The notes under the pieces are model-generated. The model saw nothing but the letters and a program-made list of their open reading frames with translations, did not search any database and had not been told where the DNA came from. This document shows positions 26,500 through 35,419 of a stretch of DNA of 64,000 nt, piece after piece. The DNA comes from Burkholderiales bacterium (GTDB taxonomy: Bacteria; Pseudomonadota; Gammaproteobacteria; Burkholderiales; Burkholderiaceae_C), in contig JAGWTR010000002.1 of the NCBI GenBank assembly GCA_028868855.1, positions 186,001 to 250,000 of the forward strand. Direction: 5' to 3'. The position numbers and the translations under genes were made by a program. How positions within the stretch are numbered: the stretch's first letter is position 1; every line of letters starts with the position of its first letter.

Positions 26500-28464
26500 T
26501 CAGCGGCCGCGCATGAACAGGGCATCGAGTTCACGCAGGGTCAGTTGGCGCCAGGTGGGGCGGCCGTGGTTGCATTGGTCGGCGCGATCGGTGGCTTCCA
26601 TGTCGCGCAGCAAGGCGTTCATTTCAAGCAGGGTCAGCTGCCGGTTGGCCCGCACCGCCCCGTGGCAGGCCATGGTGGCGAGTAGTTCGTGCTGGGCGCG
26701 GCGGATCACGTCGCTGGCGTCCAGTTGGGCGAGCTCAGCCAGGACAGATCGCGCCAGCCCCACGCCATCGGCCTGGCTCAAGGCCAGCGGCATTGAGCGC
26801 AAGGCCAGGGTGGCGGGGCCCAAGGCGTCGAGGTCCAGGCCCAGGCTCATCAAGACCTCGCGCTGTGTTTCGGCGGTGGCCATTTCTTGAGGCGTGGCGG
26901 AAAAACTTTGCGGAATCAGCAAGGGCTGGCTTTCCAGCCGCGCGTGTGCCAGTTGCGACTTGAGCCGCTCATAGACGATGCGTTCGTGCGCGGCGTGCAT
27001 GTCCACGATGATCAGGCCTTGGGCGTTTTCTGCTAGCACATAGATGCCGCCGACCTGAGCCAGCGCGCGGCCCAGCGGCCATTCATGCGGGTCGGGCATT
27101 GACTGGGGCGTGGCAAATGGCGCGCCCGTGGTGGCACTTACCGGCCGCAGTGATTGCGCTGCAAAACCAAAGGTGCTGGGTTGATCGGCCTGGTCTTGAA
27201 GGCGTCCCACGTAGGCCGACGGCATGCTCTCGGAGGCCATCGTGTAGGCCGTGTCGGCGCCTTGCTCTGCGGATTGAGGCCAGCCAGCCCAGCGGCGCTC
27301 GGGTGCCACATCAGCGTGGCGCTGCCAGGGCAGGGGGCTTTGTTGCCTGACCGACAGCGGGGCTTGCGTGGTGGTGGCGTTGAACGGGTCGGACGGCATC
27401 GGAGCGGTGATGGACACCGACTCCTCGGACGCATGGCCCGGCAACAACGCGGCCGCCTGATGTCCGGCCCGCGACAGTGCCAGGGCTGATTCCACCGCCT
27501 TGCGCACGGCCTGATGCACCTCGCGCGAATCGCGAAAACGCACCTCAATTTTGGTGGGGTGCACATTGACATCGACCCGCTCGGGCGCGATCTCAATGAA
27601 CAGCACATAGGTGGGCTGGCGCGAGCCATGCAGCACGTCTTCGTAAGCGCTGCGCAAGCCGTGGCTGATCAGCTTGTCGCGCACATAGCGGCCATTGACG
27701 TAGCAATACTGCTGGTCGGCCCGCGAGCGCGCGGCATCGGGCAGGCCGGTGTGGCCGTGCACGCGCATGGGCCCGATGCTCAGGTCGACGGCGCGGCTGT
27801 TCTTGAGGAAGTCCTCGCCCAGCACGTCAGTCACGCGCTGCTCGGGTGTGCCGGCGCGCCATTGCTGCACCAACTTGCCGTCGTGCCACACCGCAAAGCC
27901 CACGTCCGGACGGGCCAGGGCGTGGCGGCGCACGGCTTCCAGGCAGTGCGCCAGTTCGGTCGGCTCGGACTTCAAGAACTTGCGCCGCGCCGGGGTGCTG
28001 AAAAACAGTTCGCGCACTTCCACGCTGGTGCCCACGCCCCGTGCGGCGGGGTTGAGTTCACCGGACCGCGCATCCAGGCGGTGGGCATGGGCGGCCTCAA
28101 GCGTGCGGCTGGCCACGGCCATCTCGGACACGGAGGCAATGGCGGCCAGCGCCTCGCCCCGAAACCCCATGGTCGAAACACTTTCCAGATCGTGCAATGA
28201 ATTGATCTTGCTGGTGGCGTGCCGTTTCAGCGCCAAGGGCAATTCTTCGATGGGGATGCCGCTGCCGTCGTCCTCAACCAGGATCTGGCGGATGCCCCCG
28301 GCCAGCAGCTTGACGGCGATCTGGCTGGCCCCGGCGTCCAGGGCGTTGTCCACCAATTCGCGCACCACAGAGGCGGGGCGCTCGACCACCTCGCCAGCGG
28401 CAATTTGGCTGATCAGTTCGTCGGGGAGTTCGCAAATCGTGCGGCGGGTGCTCAGGGTCGTCAT
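26500..28464 (-). CDS. mutL: DNA mismatch repair protein MutL
   Basis: 654 residues from the ATG at 28464. The GHKL ATPase has [12 protein letters not shown] (near 40), [29 protein letters not shown] and [20 protein letters not shown] variable linker covers about 335-455. The C-terminal dimerisation domain contains [12 protein letters not shown], which fits the endonuclease motif DQHAx2Ex4E with Q changed to M, so nicking activity is likely, unlike E. coli MutL. The downstream genes are the pseudouridine synthase and miaA; upstream the inverted dedA separates it from amiC. Confidence 0.97.
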   Translation of the reverse strand: MTTLSTRRTICELPDELISQIAAGEVVERPASVVRELVDNALDAGASQIAVKLLAGGIRQILVEDDGSGIPIEELPLALKRHATSKINSLHDLESVSTMGFRGEALAAIASVSEMAVASRTLEAAHAHRLDARSGELNPAARGVGTSVEVRELFFSTPARRKFLKSEPTELAHCLEAVRRHALARPDVGFAVWHDGKLVQQWRAGTPEQRVTDVLGEDFLKNSRAVDLSIGPMRVHGHTGLPDAARSRADQQYCYVNGRYVRDKLISHGLRSAYEDVLHGSRQPTYVLFIEIAPERVDVNVHPTKIEVRFRDSREVHQAVRKAVESALALSRAGHQAAALLPGHASEESVSITAPMPSDPFNATTTQAPLSVRQQSPLPWQRHADVAPERRWAGWPQSAEQGADTAYTMASESMPSAYVGRLQDQADQPSTFGFAAQSLRPVSATTGAPFATPQSMPDPHEWPLGRALAQVGGIYVLAENAQGLIIVDMHAAHERIVYERLKSQLAHARLESQPLLIPQSFSATPQEMATAETQREVLMSLGLDLDALGPATLALRSMPLALSQADGVGLARSVLAELAQLDASDVIRRAQHELLATMACHGAVRANRQLTLLEMNALLRDMEATDRADQCNHGRPTWRQLTLRELDALFMRGR

Positions 28465-28499
28465 CAAGGGATTGTACGAAGCCCCCTGATAATGGGCGC

Positions 28500-29162
28500 A
28501 TGGACATCGCTCATATCCTTCTGGACCTCATTCTTCATGTCGACCGGCATCTGGCCGACTTTGTTCAAAACTACGGCCTGTGGGTCTACGCCTTGCTGTT
28601 CTTGATCATTTTTGTCGAGACCGGCGTGGTGGTGATGCCCTTTCTGCCGGGCGACTCGCTGCTGTTTGTCGTTGGCGCCATGTGCGGTGTGGGCTTGATG
28701 AGCCTGCCCTTGTCCATGGGCTTGCTGCTGGCAGCGGCCATTCTGGGCAACCAGAGTAATTACACCATCGGGCGCATGCTGGGCCCCAAGGTGTTCCAGT
28801 GGGAGCAGTCGCGCTTGTTCAACAAGCGGGCGTTTGAACAGGCCCATGAGTTTTACGAACGCTATGGCGGCATCACTATCGTGATTGCGCGTTTCATGCC
28901 TTTCTTGCGCACTTTTGCGCCCTTCGTGGCCGGTGTGGCCGCCATGAGCCGCGGCAAGTTCACCTTCTATGACATCACCGGCGGAACGCTGTGGGTGGTG
29001 GGGGTGACGCTGGCCGGTTACTTCTTTGGCAACATCCCCTTCGTCAAGACCCATCTGGATAAGATCATTTGGGCGATGATTCTGATCCCTGGGGCGCTGG
29101 CCGTGTTTGGGGCTTGGCGGGCCGGGCGCAAGGGGCAAGCAACAGCCCAGGCGCAGGTGTAG
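28500..29162 (+). CDS. DedA/VTT-family membrane protein
   Basis: 220 residues with about five to six membrane segments. The DedA signature is present: FVETGVVVMPFLPGDSLLF (near 40), then GNQSNYTIGRMLG and RFMPFLRTFAPFVAGVAAMSR with the conserved Arg and Gly residues. The family works in polyprenyl-phosphate or phospholipid recycling across the inner membrane. It is the only plus-strand gene within the tsaE-amiC-mutL-miaA run. It is divergent from mutL (35 bp) and converges on amiC with ten bases between the stops. Confidence 0.93.
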   Translation: MDIAHILLDLILHVDRHLADFVQNYGLWVYALLFLIIFVETGVVVMPFLPGDSLLFVVGAMCGVGLMSLPLSMGLLLAAAILGNQSNYTIGRMLGPKVFQWEQSRLFNKRAFEQAHEFYERYGGITIVIARFMPFLRTFAPFVAGVAAMSRGKFTFYDITGGTLWVVGVTLAGYFFGNIPFVKTHLDKIIWAMILIPGALAVFGAWRAGRKGQATAQAQV

Positions 29163-29171
29163 GCCGCCTGA

Positions 29172-30683
29172 CTACAAGGCCCGGTTGCGCGCCAGTGGCG
29201 GGTTCTTGGCGAAGTAGCGCTGAATCCCGGCCAGCAAGGCATCGGCCATTTCCGCCTGGTAGGCGTCGTCGCGCAGCTTGGTTTCTTCCTCCGGGTTCGA
29301 GATGAAGCCGGTTTCCACCAGCACCGACGGGATGTCCGGTGCCTTGAGCACGGCAAAACCGGCCTGTTCGACCTTGGCCTTGTGCAGGCGCCCGATCTTG
29401 CTCAGTCTGCCCAGAATCACGCTGCCCAGTTTGAGGCTGTCCTTGATCTGCGCGGCGGTGGACATGTCCAGCAGCGCGCGCATCACCGTGGCGTCCTTGG
29501 CCTTGATGTTGACGCCACCGACCATGTCAGAGGAGTTTTCCTTACGGGCCATCCAGCGGGCAGCGGCGCTGGTGGCGCCGTTCTCTGACAGCGCAAACAC
29601 TGAAGCGCCTCGCGCCTCAGGGTTCATGAAGGCGTCAGCATGGATGGACATGAACAGGTCGGCCTGCACGCGGCGCGCCTTGGTGACGCGCTCATGCAGT
29701 GGCACAAAATAATCGGATTCCCGCGTCAGCATGGCGCGCATGCCCGGTTGGGCGTTGATGCGGGCACGCAGCAGCTTGGCGATCGCCAACACCACGTCTT
29801 TTTCATACAGGCCGCTGGGCCCGACGGCACCGGGGTCTTCGCCGCCATGGCCGGCGTCCAGCGCGACGATGACCAGTCGCTGGGTGGCCCGCCTTGGGTC
29901 GGTATCGCTGGTGTCTGGTTCCGAGGCGAGTGCTTCAACGGGGCGGGCGATCGCCGGTCCGGTGGTTTGGGGCGTGGCTCGAACCACGGTTTTGTCGGTC
30001 GATCGGCGCTTTATGTCGCCGATGAAATCACCCAGGGCATCATTGACCGCATTGGCCGCCTGTTCCGAGCGGCTCGGGTCGACGCTGCCCAGGGTGATCG
30101 GGGCTGGAGCCATGCTGCTTGGCGCCACTGTGGCGCTGCCTGGCGACGATGCCGGCGTGGCCGCTGCAGGGGTGCTGGCGCCCGACGCGGGGGTGGGCTC
30201 GGCGCGCAAGGCTGCGCGCGGGTCCGCGTCCACCGCAGGGTACAGGTCAAACACCAGTCGGTGCTGATAGGCCGCCACCGGCTCCAGCGAAAACACCTGC
30301 GGCGCGACCGCTTGCTTGAGGTCGAGCACCAGGCGCACCACGTGGGGGCGGAACTGACCGACCCGCACGCCCGCGATGTAGGGGTCGTCGGCGCGCACCT
30401 TGCTGACCAGTTCGCGCAACTGTGCGCTGAGCGTCAGGCCCTCAATGTCGATGACCAGGCGGTTGGGATTGGGCACCATGAAGTGCTTGGCCTGCAAGGG
30501 TGTGTCAGATTCCAGCGTGACGCGGGTATAGGCCGACGCTGGCCACACGCGCACGGCCAGCAGTTGCGCGCCATGCGCCAACTCCAGCGGCCCGAGCATC
30601 AGCACCAGCGTGCCTTGCACTCCGCGGGTCAGCAGCGTGCGGCGTGACACCGAGGCTAGGGATTTGTCGCGGTCATCAGTCAT
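29172..30683 (-). CDS. amiC: N-acetylmuramoyl-L-alanine amidase (AmiC type)
   Basis: 503 residues. The N-terminus SVSRRTLLTRG (about 11-21) is a twin-arginine signal, as in E. coli AmiC. The AMIN domain (about 43-150) targets septal peptidoglycan. A Pro/Ala/Ser-rich linker covers about 155-265. The Amidase_3 domain has the zinc ligands His279 (DAGHGGEDPGA), Glu294 and His348 (SIHADAF), and the catalytic Glu in VLVETGFISN. It splits daughter cells by cleaving the Mur-Ala bond. Its start overlaps the end of tsaE by 8 bp. Confidence 0.96.
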   Translation of the reverse strand: MTDDRDKSLASVSRRTLLTRGVQGTLVLMLGPLELAHGAQLLAVRVWPASAYTRVTLESDTPLQAKHFMVPNPNRLVIDIEGLTLSAQLRELVSKVRADDPYIAGVRVGQFRPHVVRLVLDLKQAVAPQVFSLEPVAAYQHRLVFDLYPAVDADPRAALRAEPTPASGASTPAAATPASSPGSATVAPSSMAPAPITLGSVDPSRSEQAANAVNDALGDFIGDIKRRSTDKTVVRATPQTTGPAIARPVEALASEPDTSDTDPRRATQRLVIVALDAGHGGEDPGAVGPSGLYEKDVVLAIAKLLRARINAQPGMRAMLTRESDYFVPLHERVTKARRVQADLFMSIHADAFMNPEARGASVFALSENGATSAAARWMARKENSSDMVGGVNIKAKDATVMRALLDMSTAAQIKDSLKLGSVILGRLSKIGRLHKAKVEQAGFAVLKAPDIPSVLVETGFISNPEEETKLRDDAYQAEMADALLAGIQRYFAKNPPLARNRAL

Positions 30684-31221
30684 GGGTGACCCCTCTTTCC
30701 AGCATCAGGCGGGACAGCCATTGGGCTCCCTGCGCCGTGCCGGCCTGCACCGACACCTCGCGGCGGTGTTCGTCCACGGGCGTCAAGGTCATCATCAGGT
30801 CGGCCGGCGGCAACAGGCCAGCGGCCTTGTCGGGCCATTCCACCAGCTTGAGCCCGCTGCTGCCAAACAGGTCGCGAAAACCGGCGTCTTCCCATTCTTG
30901 CGGATCGTTGAATCGGTAAAAATCAAAATGCAAGATCGCCAAGCCGTGGGCCTCGTACTGCTCGACCACCGCATAGCTGGGGCTTTTGATGCGGCCGGTC
31001 ACGCCAAGGGCACGCAGCAGGTGGCGGGTGAACGTTGTCTTGCCCGCGCCCAGCGTGCCGCGCAACTCGATGATGGCCGACCCGCCCGCGAGCAGAACGG
31101 GCTCCAACACACGCGCCGATTGCTCCGCCATGACGCTGCAGGCCTCTTCATCAAGCCAGATGAAGTGGCCTTGCAAGGTCTCGGGACGGGTCGGGGGGGG
31201 GGTGCTTGGTACGATCGTCAC
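30676..31221 (-). CDS. tsaE: tRNA t6A biosynthesis ATPase TsaE
   Basis: 181 residues as given, with the P-loop LRGTLGAGKTTFTRHLL (about 53-69), switch region KSPSYAVVEQY, Walker B-like FDFYRFNDPQEWEDAG and the C-terminal LVEWPDKAAGLLP. TsaE is the ATPase partner of TsaB and TsaD in making t6A37 of tRNA. The start is uncertain: the GTG at 31221 would read through a C10 run (three Pro), whereas an in-frame TTG at 31176 gives an N-terminus of E. coli length and puts the run outside the gene. It heads tsaE-amiC and is divergent from queG, with the start codons adjoining. Confidence 0.9.
   Translation of the reverse strand: MTIVPSTPPPTRPETLQGHFIWLDEEACSVMAEQSARVLEPVLLAGGSAIIELRGTLGAGKTTFTRHLLRALGVTGRIKSPSYAVVEQYEAHGLAILHFDFYRFNDPQEWEDAGFRDLFGSSGLKLVEWPDKAAGLLPPADLMMTLTPVDEHRREVSVQAGTAQGAQWLSRLMLERGVTHD
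31193..31202. repeat. Homopolymer tract G10 between tsaE and queG
   Basis: Ten consecutive G on the plus strand. The tract is 19 bp upstream of the queG ATG and either inside the first codons of tsaE (as C10) or in its leader, depending on the true start. Tracts this long are prone to replication slippage. Confidence 0.85.
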
Positions 31222-32373
31222 ATGCGTCAGGAACTACAGCCAGGATCCACCTCGATTTCTTCATCGCGCCTGGCGCTTGATGAAGTCGTCTCGCAATTGC
31301 GATTGTGGGCGTTAGAGCTGGGATTTTCGCAGATTGGCGTAGCCGATGTGGATCTGTCAAGTGCCGAGCCCGGATTGTTGGCCTGGCTGGCGCGTGGTTT
31401 TCACGGTGATATGCACTACATGGCCGCCCACGGGGTCAAGCGGGCGCGGCCTGCCGAGTTGATCCCCGGCACGGTTCGCGTCGTCACAGCGCGCATGGAT
31501 TACCTGCCCCAAAGCGTGCCCGAGGGCTGGCAGCGCATCGAGTTCGACCGCCTGAGTCGGCCCCTGGACGCCTCCATCTCGGTCTATGCCCGGGGGCGCG
31601 ACTATCACAAGGTCTTGCGCGCGCGCCTGCAAAAACTGGCCGACCGACTGGCCCAGCACGTGGGCCCCTTCGGCCACCGTGTGTTCACCGACTCAGCGCC
31701 GGTGATGGAGGTGGAACTGGCTAGCCGCAGCGGCCTGGGTTGGCGCGGCAAGCACACCTTGTTGTTATCTCGCGAGGCGGGGTCCACCTTCTTTCTGGGC
31801 GAGATATATGTGGATTTGGCCTTGCCCCTGAGCGCAGCCGAAGCCGCGCATTGCGGCTCGTGCCGGGCCTGCATCGACGTGTGCCCGACCCAGGCCATTG
31901 TGGGCGAGCGGCGGGTGGATGCGCGGCGCTGCATTTCGTACCTGACGATCGAGTCGCCCGCGCCGATCCCGGTCGAGTTGCGGCCCCTGCTGGGTAACCG
32001 CATCTATGGCTGTGACGACTGCCAGCTCATTTGCCCCTGGAACAAGTTTGCCCAGCGCGCGACGGTGCCCGACTTCGACGCCCGCGCCGTGCTCGACGGC
32101 CCCAGCCTCTTGCAGCTGTGGGCCTGGGACGAAGCCACTTTCCTGCGCATCATGGAAGGCAGCCCGATCCGGCGCATCGGCTTTGCGAGTTGGCAGCGCA
32201 ATATCGCGGTGGCGCTGGGCAATGCATTGCGGGCCACGGGCGATGCCGCTGCCGCTGCGTCTGTGCGCCAGGCTCTGCGGCAATGGCGGGCCCAACCTCC
32301 AGCGGGCACCGACGTGGCCCTGGTGGGCGAGCATGTGGACTGGGCACTTGAGCAGGGCGCAGCCTCAGATTGA
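31222..32373 (+). CDS. queG: Epoxyqueuosine reductase
   Basis: 383 residues from the ATG at 31222. The N-terminal cobalamin-binding part has GFSQIGVADVDLS and FHGDMHYMAAHGVKRARP, then VFTDSAPVMEVELASRSGLGWRG. Two 4Fe-4S clusters are encoded by CGSCRACIDVCPTQAI and CDDCQLICPWN. A C-terminal HEAT-like part follows. It reduces epoxyqueuosine to queuosine in tRNA. It is divergent from tsaE with no spacer, so promoters must lie inside the neighbouring reading frames. It converges on the LysR gene, 4 bp apart. Confidence 0.96.
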   Translation: MRQELQPGSTSISSSRLALDEVVSQLRLWALELGFSQIGVADVDLSSAEPGLLAWLARGFHGDMHYMAAHGVKRARPAELIPGTVRVVTARMDYLPQSVPEGWQRIEFDRLSRPLDASISVYARGRDYHKVLRARLQKLADRLAQHVGPFGHRVFTDSAPVMEVELASRSGLGWRGKHTLLLSREAGSTFFLGEIYVDLALPLSAAEAAHCGSCRACIDVCPTQAIVGERRVDARRCISYLTIESPAPIPVELRPLLGNRIYGCDDCQLICPWNKFAQRATVPDFDARAVLDGPSLLQLWAWDEATFLRIMEGSPIRRIGFASWQRNIAVALGNALRATGDAAAAASVRQALRQWRAQPPAGTDVALVGEHVDWALEQGAASD

Positions 32374-32377
32374 GGCC

Positions 32378-33295
32378 CTAATCCCTGAGACTGGTCCTGG
32401 CGTATTGGGTCAGTTCGTCGGAGAGGAAGCGGAACAGGCTCATCACGCGCTTGTTCGATCTCAGGTCCGAATGGGTGAGCAGCCACATGTCCAGGCTGAA
32501 GGTCAATTGATCGGCCAACACGGGTACCAGGGCCGGGTCACGCCGGGCAATGCCGATGTGGCAGCCGCCAATGCCCATGCCCGCGCGCAGGGCTGCCATC
32601 TGGGCCAGATCGCTGTCGGTTCTGAAGGCGAAGTCGTCGCGGCTGACACTCAGGCCCGCTTGCTTGGCCAGGTTCGTGATGGTGGGGTCCTGGTCAAAGC
32701 CGATCAGGGTGTGCTGGCTCATCTCCAGCAGGTCGCGCGGGTTGCCATGGGCCTTGATGTAGCGCCGATGAGCATACAGGCCGATCTCGATCTTGCCCAG
32801 GCGCTTGGCGATCAGCGCCTGCTGCGTGGGGCGCACCATGCGCACGGCGATGTCGGCCTCGCGCTTGAGCAAGTCTTCGCTCTTGTTGTTGAGCGCCAGT
32901 TCGATGGTGACCTGGGGGTGCTGCTCGCGGTACTGAGCCAGCAGCTGCGGCAGTACTTCGCCGCCCATGATCTGGCTGGCGGTGATGCGAACGGTTCCGC
33001 GCTCGTCCTTGGCGCCACCAGAGGCGACCCTGGCGGCCTGCCGGGCCGCCGATGCCATGGCCTCGACCGTGCCAAGCAGCTCCTGCGCGATGGGGGTGGG
33101 CTGGAGCCCGTCCGGGGACCGCGTGAAGAGGGTGACGCCCAGGGCTTGTTCAAGGGCGCCGATGTGGCGCCCCATGCTGGGCTGTGTCATGCCCAGGGCG
33201 CGCGACGCGCCTGACAGGCTGCCCTCGTGCATGACGGCCAGGAAGGAGCGGTACAGCCCCCAATCGTCTTGGGTCTTGTGCGGTGTCTTTGCCAT
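32378..33295 (-). CDS. LysR-family transcriptional regulator
   Basis: 305 residues. The winged helix-turn-helix lies at about 12-70 (FLAVMHEGSLSGASRALGMT, then QPSMGRHIGALEQALG). A LysR substrate-binding domain runs from about 95 (TVRITASQIMGGEVLPQLLAQ) to 290. It is divergent from the SDR gene, with 109 bp between the starts, the classic arrangement for control of the neighbour. A palindrome covers its own start codon. No good ribosome binding site precedes the ATG at 33295. Confidence 0.94.
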   Translation of the reverse strand: MAKTPHKTQDDWGLYRSFLAVMHEGSLSGASRALGMTQPSMGRHIGALEQALGVTLFTRSPDGLQPTPIAQELLGTVEAMASAARQAARVASGGAKDERGTVRITASQIMGGEVLPQLLAQYREQHPQVTIELALNNKSEDLLKREADIAVRMVRPTQQALIAKRLGKIEIGLYAHRRYIKAHGNPRDLLEMSQHTLIGFDQDPTITNLAKQAGLSVSRDDFAFRTDSDLAQMAALRAGMGIGGCHIGIARRDPALVPVLADQLTFSLDMWLLTHSDLRSNKRVMSLFRFLSDELTQYARTSLRD

Positions 33296-33307
33296 ACATA
33301 AATGTAT
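33294..33307. promoter_or_regulatory. Candidate LysR-regulator operator
   Basis: ATACAT-AA-ATGTAT is a perfect inverted repeat touching the LysR start codon. AATGCATT (33316-33323) is a second perfect palindrome ten bases further in. The AT-rich dyads in the divergent LysR/SDR gap suit an autoregulatory LTTR site. Confidence 0.5.
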
Positions 33308-33404
33308 ACAGCATCAATGCATTTCGGCAATTTACGTTCATGGTTCCGCGCCCTAGCATTGGGGCCTCTCATCGCACAAGGGCTCATGCCTTAGGAGGAT
33401 CTGG

Positions 33405-34439
33405 ATGAATCACCTACAAACAGCCGGCAAGACGGCGAAATCAGCCTTGATCCTCGGCGCCACCGGCGGCATCGGTGGGGCCGTGGCCCGCGCCCTGCTG
33501 GCGCATGGCTGGACGGTGCACGCCTTGAGTCGCCGTCCGGTTCATGCCTTGCCACCTGGCATGGAAGACCTCTCAGCAATCGAGTGGCATCCGGGCGACG
33601 CCATGAACGAGGCCGATGTGGTCGGGGCCGCACAAGGGGTCGATTGCATCGTCCATGCCCTCAACCCGCCCCGTTACAAGCGCTGGCGCGAACTGGCCAT
33701 TCCCATGCTGGCCCATTCCATTGCCGCGGCACGGGCCAGCGGTGCGCGGCTGGTTTTGCCGGGGAATGTCTACAACTTTGGTCCGGACGCGGGGACGCTG
33801 CTCAACGAGGCTTCGCCCCAGCATCCGGTCTCGCGCAAGGGCGCCGTGCGGGTCGAGATGGAGCAGATGCTTCAAAAGGCAGCGGACACAGGTGTGCGTT
33901 CGCTGGTGGTGCGTGCCGGCGACTTCTTTGGCGGGCACTCACCCAGTTCCTGGCTGCAAACCTTGATGGTCAAGCCGGGCCGAACGGTTCGCTCGGTGTG
34001 GTTTCCTGGCGAGCAGGAGGTCGGGCATACCTGGGCCTACCTGCCTGATCTGGCCGAGGCCATCGTCCGCTTGATGAACCTTGAGGATCACCTGCCGGCC
34101 TTCGATGTGTTCAACTTCGCCGGGCACTGGACGCCTCGCGGCATCGAAATGGCCGAGTCGATCCGCCGCGTGGTCGGCGATGCCCGCTTGCCGATTCGTT
34201 CGGTGCCCTGGCCCGTGCTGTACCTGGCCGCGCCCTTTGTCACCGTGCTGCGTGAGGTGATCGAGATGCGCTATTTGTGGAAGGTGCCGCTGCGGCTGGA
34301 TAACCGCAAGCTTCGCTCAGTGATTGGTGATGAACCCCACACCGAACTGGACGTCGCGGTCAGGCAGAGCCTGCTGGGGCTGGGGTGCCTGCCCGCAGCG
34401 GGTCACCACGAGTTGCCGACGACGCTCAGCCCTCGTTGA
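33405..34439 (+). CDS. NAD(P)-dependent epimerase/reductase (extended SDR)
   Basis: 344 residues. The Rossmann start is LILGATGGIGGAVARALL (about 15-32), and VHALNPPRYKRWRELAIP precedes the central sheet. The catalytic Tyr is in place only loosely: VLPGNVYNFGP carries a Tyr but the usual YxxxK is not obvious, so the chemistry may differ from classical epimerases. A strong AGGAGG site precedes the ATG. It is divergent from the LysR regulator, which probably controls it. The 3' end overlaps the convergent quinone oxidoreductase gene by 14 bp. Confidence 0.85.
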   Translation: MNHLQTAGKTAKSALILGATGGIGGAVARALLAHGWTVHALSRRPVHALPPGMEDLSAIEWHPGDAMNEADVVGAAQGVDCIVHALNPPRYKRWRELAIPMLAHSIAAARASGARLVLPGNVYNFGPDAGTLLNEASPQHPVSRKGAVRVEMEQMLQKAADTGVRSLVVRAGDFFGGHSPSSWLQTLMVKPGRTVRSVWFPGEQEVGHTWAYLPDLAEAIVRLMNLEDHLPAFDVFNFAGHWTPRGIEMAESIRRVVGDARLPIRSVPWPVLYLAAPFVTVLREVIEMRYLWKVPLRLDNRKLRSVIGDEPHTELDVAVRQSLLGLGCLPAAGHHELPTTLSPR

Positions 34440-35409
34440 TCAGCACCACCTTGCCGCGCACCTGACGCGTGCCCATCAGCGTGAAGGCCTCTTTGAGCTG
34501 CGACATGGGCAAGGTGTGCTCGATCAACGGCTTGATCTTGCCTTCCATGTACCAGGCGGCCAGCTGCATCAGGCAGGCGGCGTTGTTGGCAGGTTCGCGC
34601 TTGGCGAACTCGCCCCAGAACACGCCCAGGATGGACGCGCCCTTGAGCAGCGCCAGGTTGAGCGGCAGAGCCGGGATCTGGCCTTGCGCAAAGCCGATGA
34701 TCAGGTAGCGGCCACGCCAGGCGATGGATCGGAAGGCCGCTTCGGTCAGGTCGCCACCCACCGGGTCATAGACCACATCAGGGCCTTTGCCCTCGGTCAG
34801 CGCCTTGAGCTCCTCGCGCAGATTGCCGGTGCTGTAGTTGATGGTGGCATCGGCGCCCAACTGTTGGCACAGCGCGCATTTGTCATCACTCGATGCGGCC
34901 GCGATCACCCTGGCGCCCGCGGCCTTGGCGATCTGGATGGCCGCCGTGCCCACGCCCCCGGCGGCGCCCAGCACCAGCACGGTCTCGCCGGCTTTCAGGG
35001 CGGCGCGGTCCATCAGGGCGTGGTACGACGTGCCATAGGTGCACAAAAATGCCGCGCCGTCTTCGAACGAGAAGGCAGGGGGCAGTGGCATCAAGACCGC
35101 GGCGGGGCAGACGGTGTGGGTACCGAATCCGCCTGTGCCGGCAAAGCCCGCCACCGAGGTGCCCACAGCCAGGTGCTTGACGCCGTCCCCCACGGCTTCG
35201 ACCACGCCGGCAAATTCAGCGCCGGGCACGAAGGGCGGGTTGGGCTTGATCTGGTACTTGCCCTGCACGATCAGCAGGTCGGGGAAGTTCAGGCTGGCGG
35301 CCTTGATGGCCACGCGCACTTCGCCCTTGCCAGGTTGAGGGGTGGGAACGTCCTGCCAGCTCAGGCCTTCTGGGCCGGCTTCGGGGTTGCTGCAGATCCA
35401 GGCATGCAT
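34426..35409 (-). CDS. NADPH:quinone oxidoreductase-like MDR enzyme
   Basis: 327 residues from the ATG at 35409, which has GAGGAAACC upstream. It is a zinc-free medium-chain dehydrogenase/reductase: GroES-like half with FPDLLIVQGKYQIKPNPPF and VPGAEFAGVVEAVGDG, then the nucleotide-binding loop LVLGAAGGVGTAAIQIAKAAGA. It should reduce quinones or enoyl substrates with NADPH. It lies downstream of the zinc peptidase gene on the same strand with a 10-bp gap. Confidence 0.92.
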   Translation of the reverse strand: MHAWICSNPEAGPEGLSWQDVPTPQPGKGEVRVAIKAASLNFPDLLIVQGKYQIKPNPPFVPGAEFAGVVEAVGDGVKHLAVGTSVAGFAGTGGFGTHTVCPAAVLMPLPPAFSFEDGAAFLCTYGTSYHALMDRAALKAGETVLVLGAAGGVGTAAIQIAKAAGARVIAAASSDDKCALCQQLGADATINYSTGNLREELKALTEGKGPDVVYDPVGGDLTEAAFRSIAWRGRYLIIGFAQGQIPALPLNLALLKGASILGVFWGEFAKREPANNAACLMQLAAWYMEGKIKPLIEHTLPMSQLKEAFTLMGTRQVRGKVVLINEG

Positions 35410-35419
35410 GAGGTTTCCT

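Noticed and set aside
25235-26890. A 551-codon plus-strand frame over miaA, the pseudouridine synthase and mutL
   Set aside because: It crosses three well-supported minus-strand genes and its protein is low complexity with no recognisable motif.
29640-30647. A 335-codon plus-strand frame opposite amiC
   Set aside because: Antisense shadow of the amidase; no domain and no ribosome binding site.
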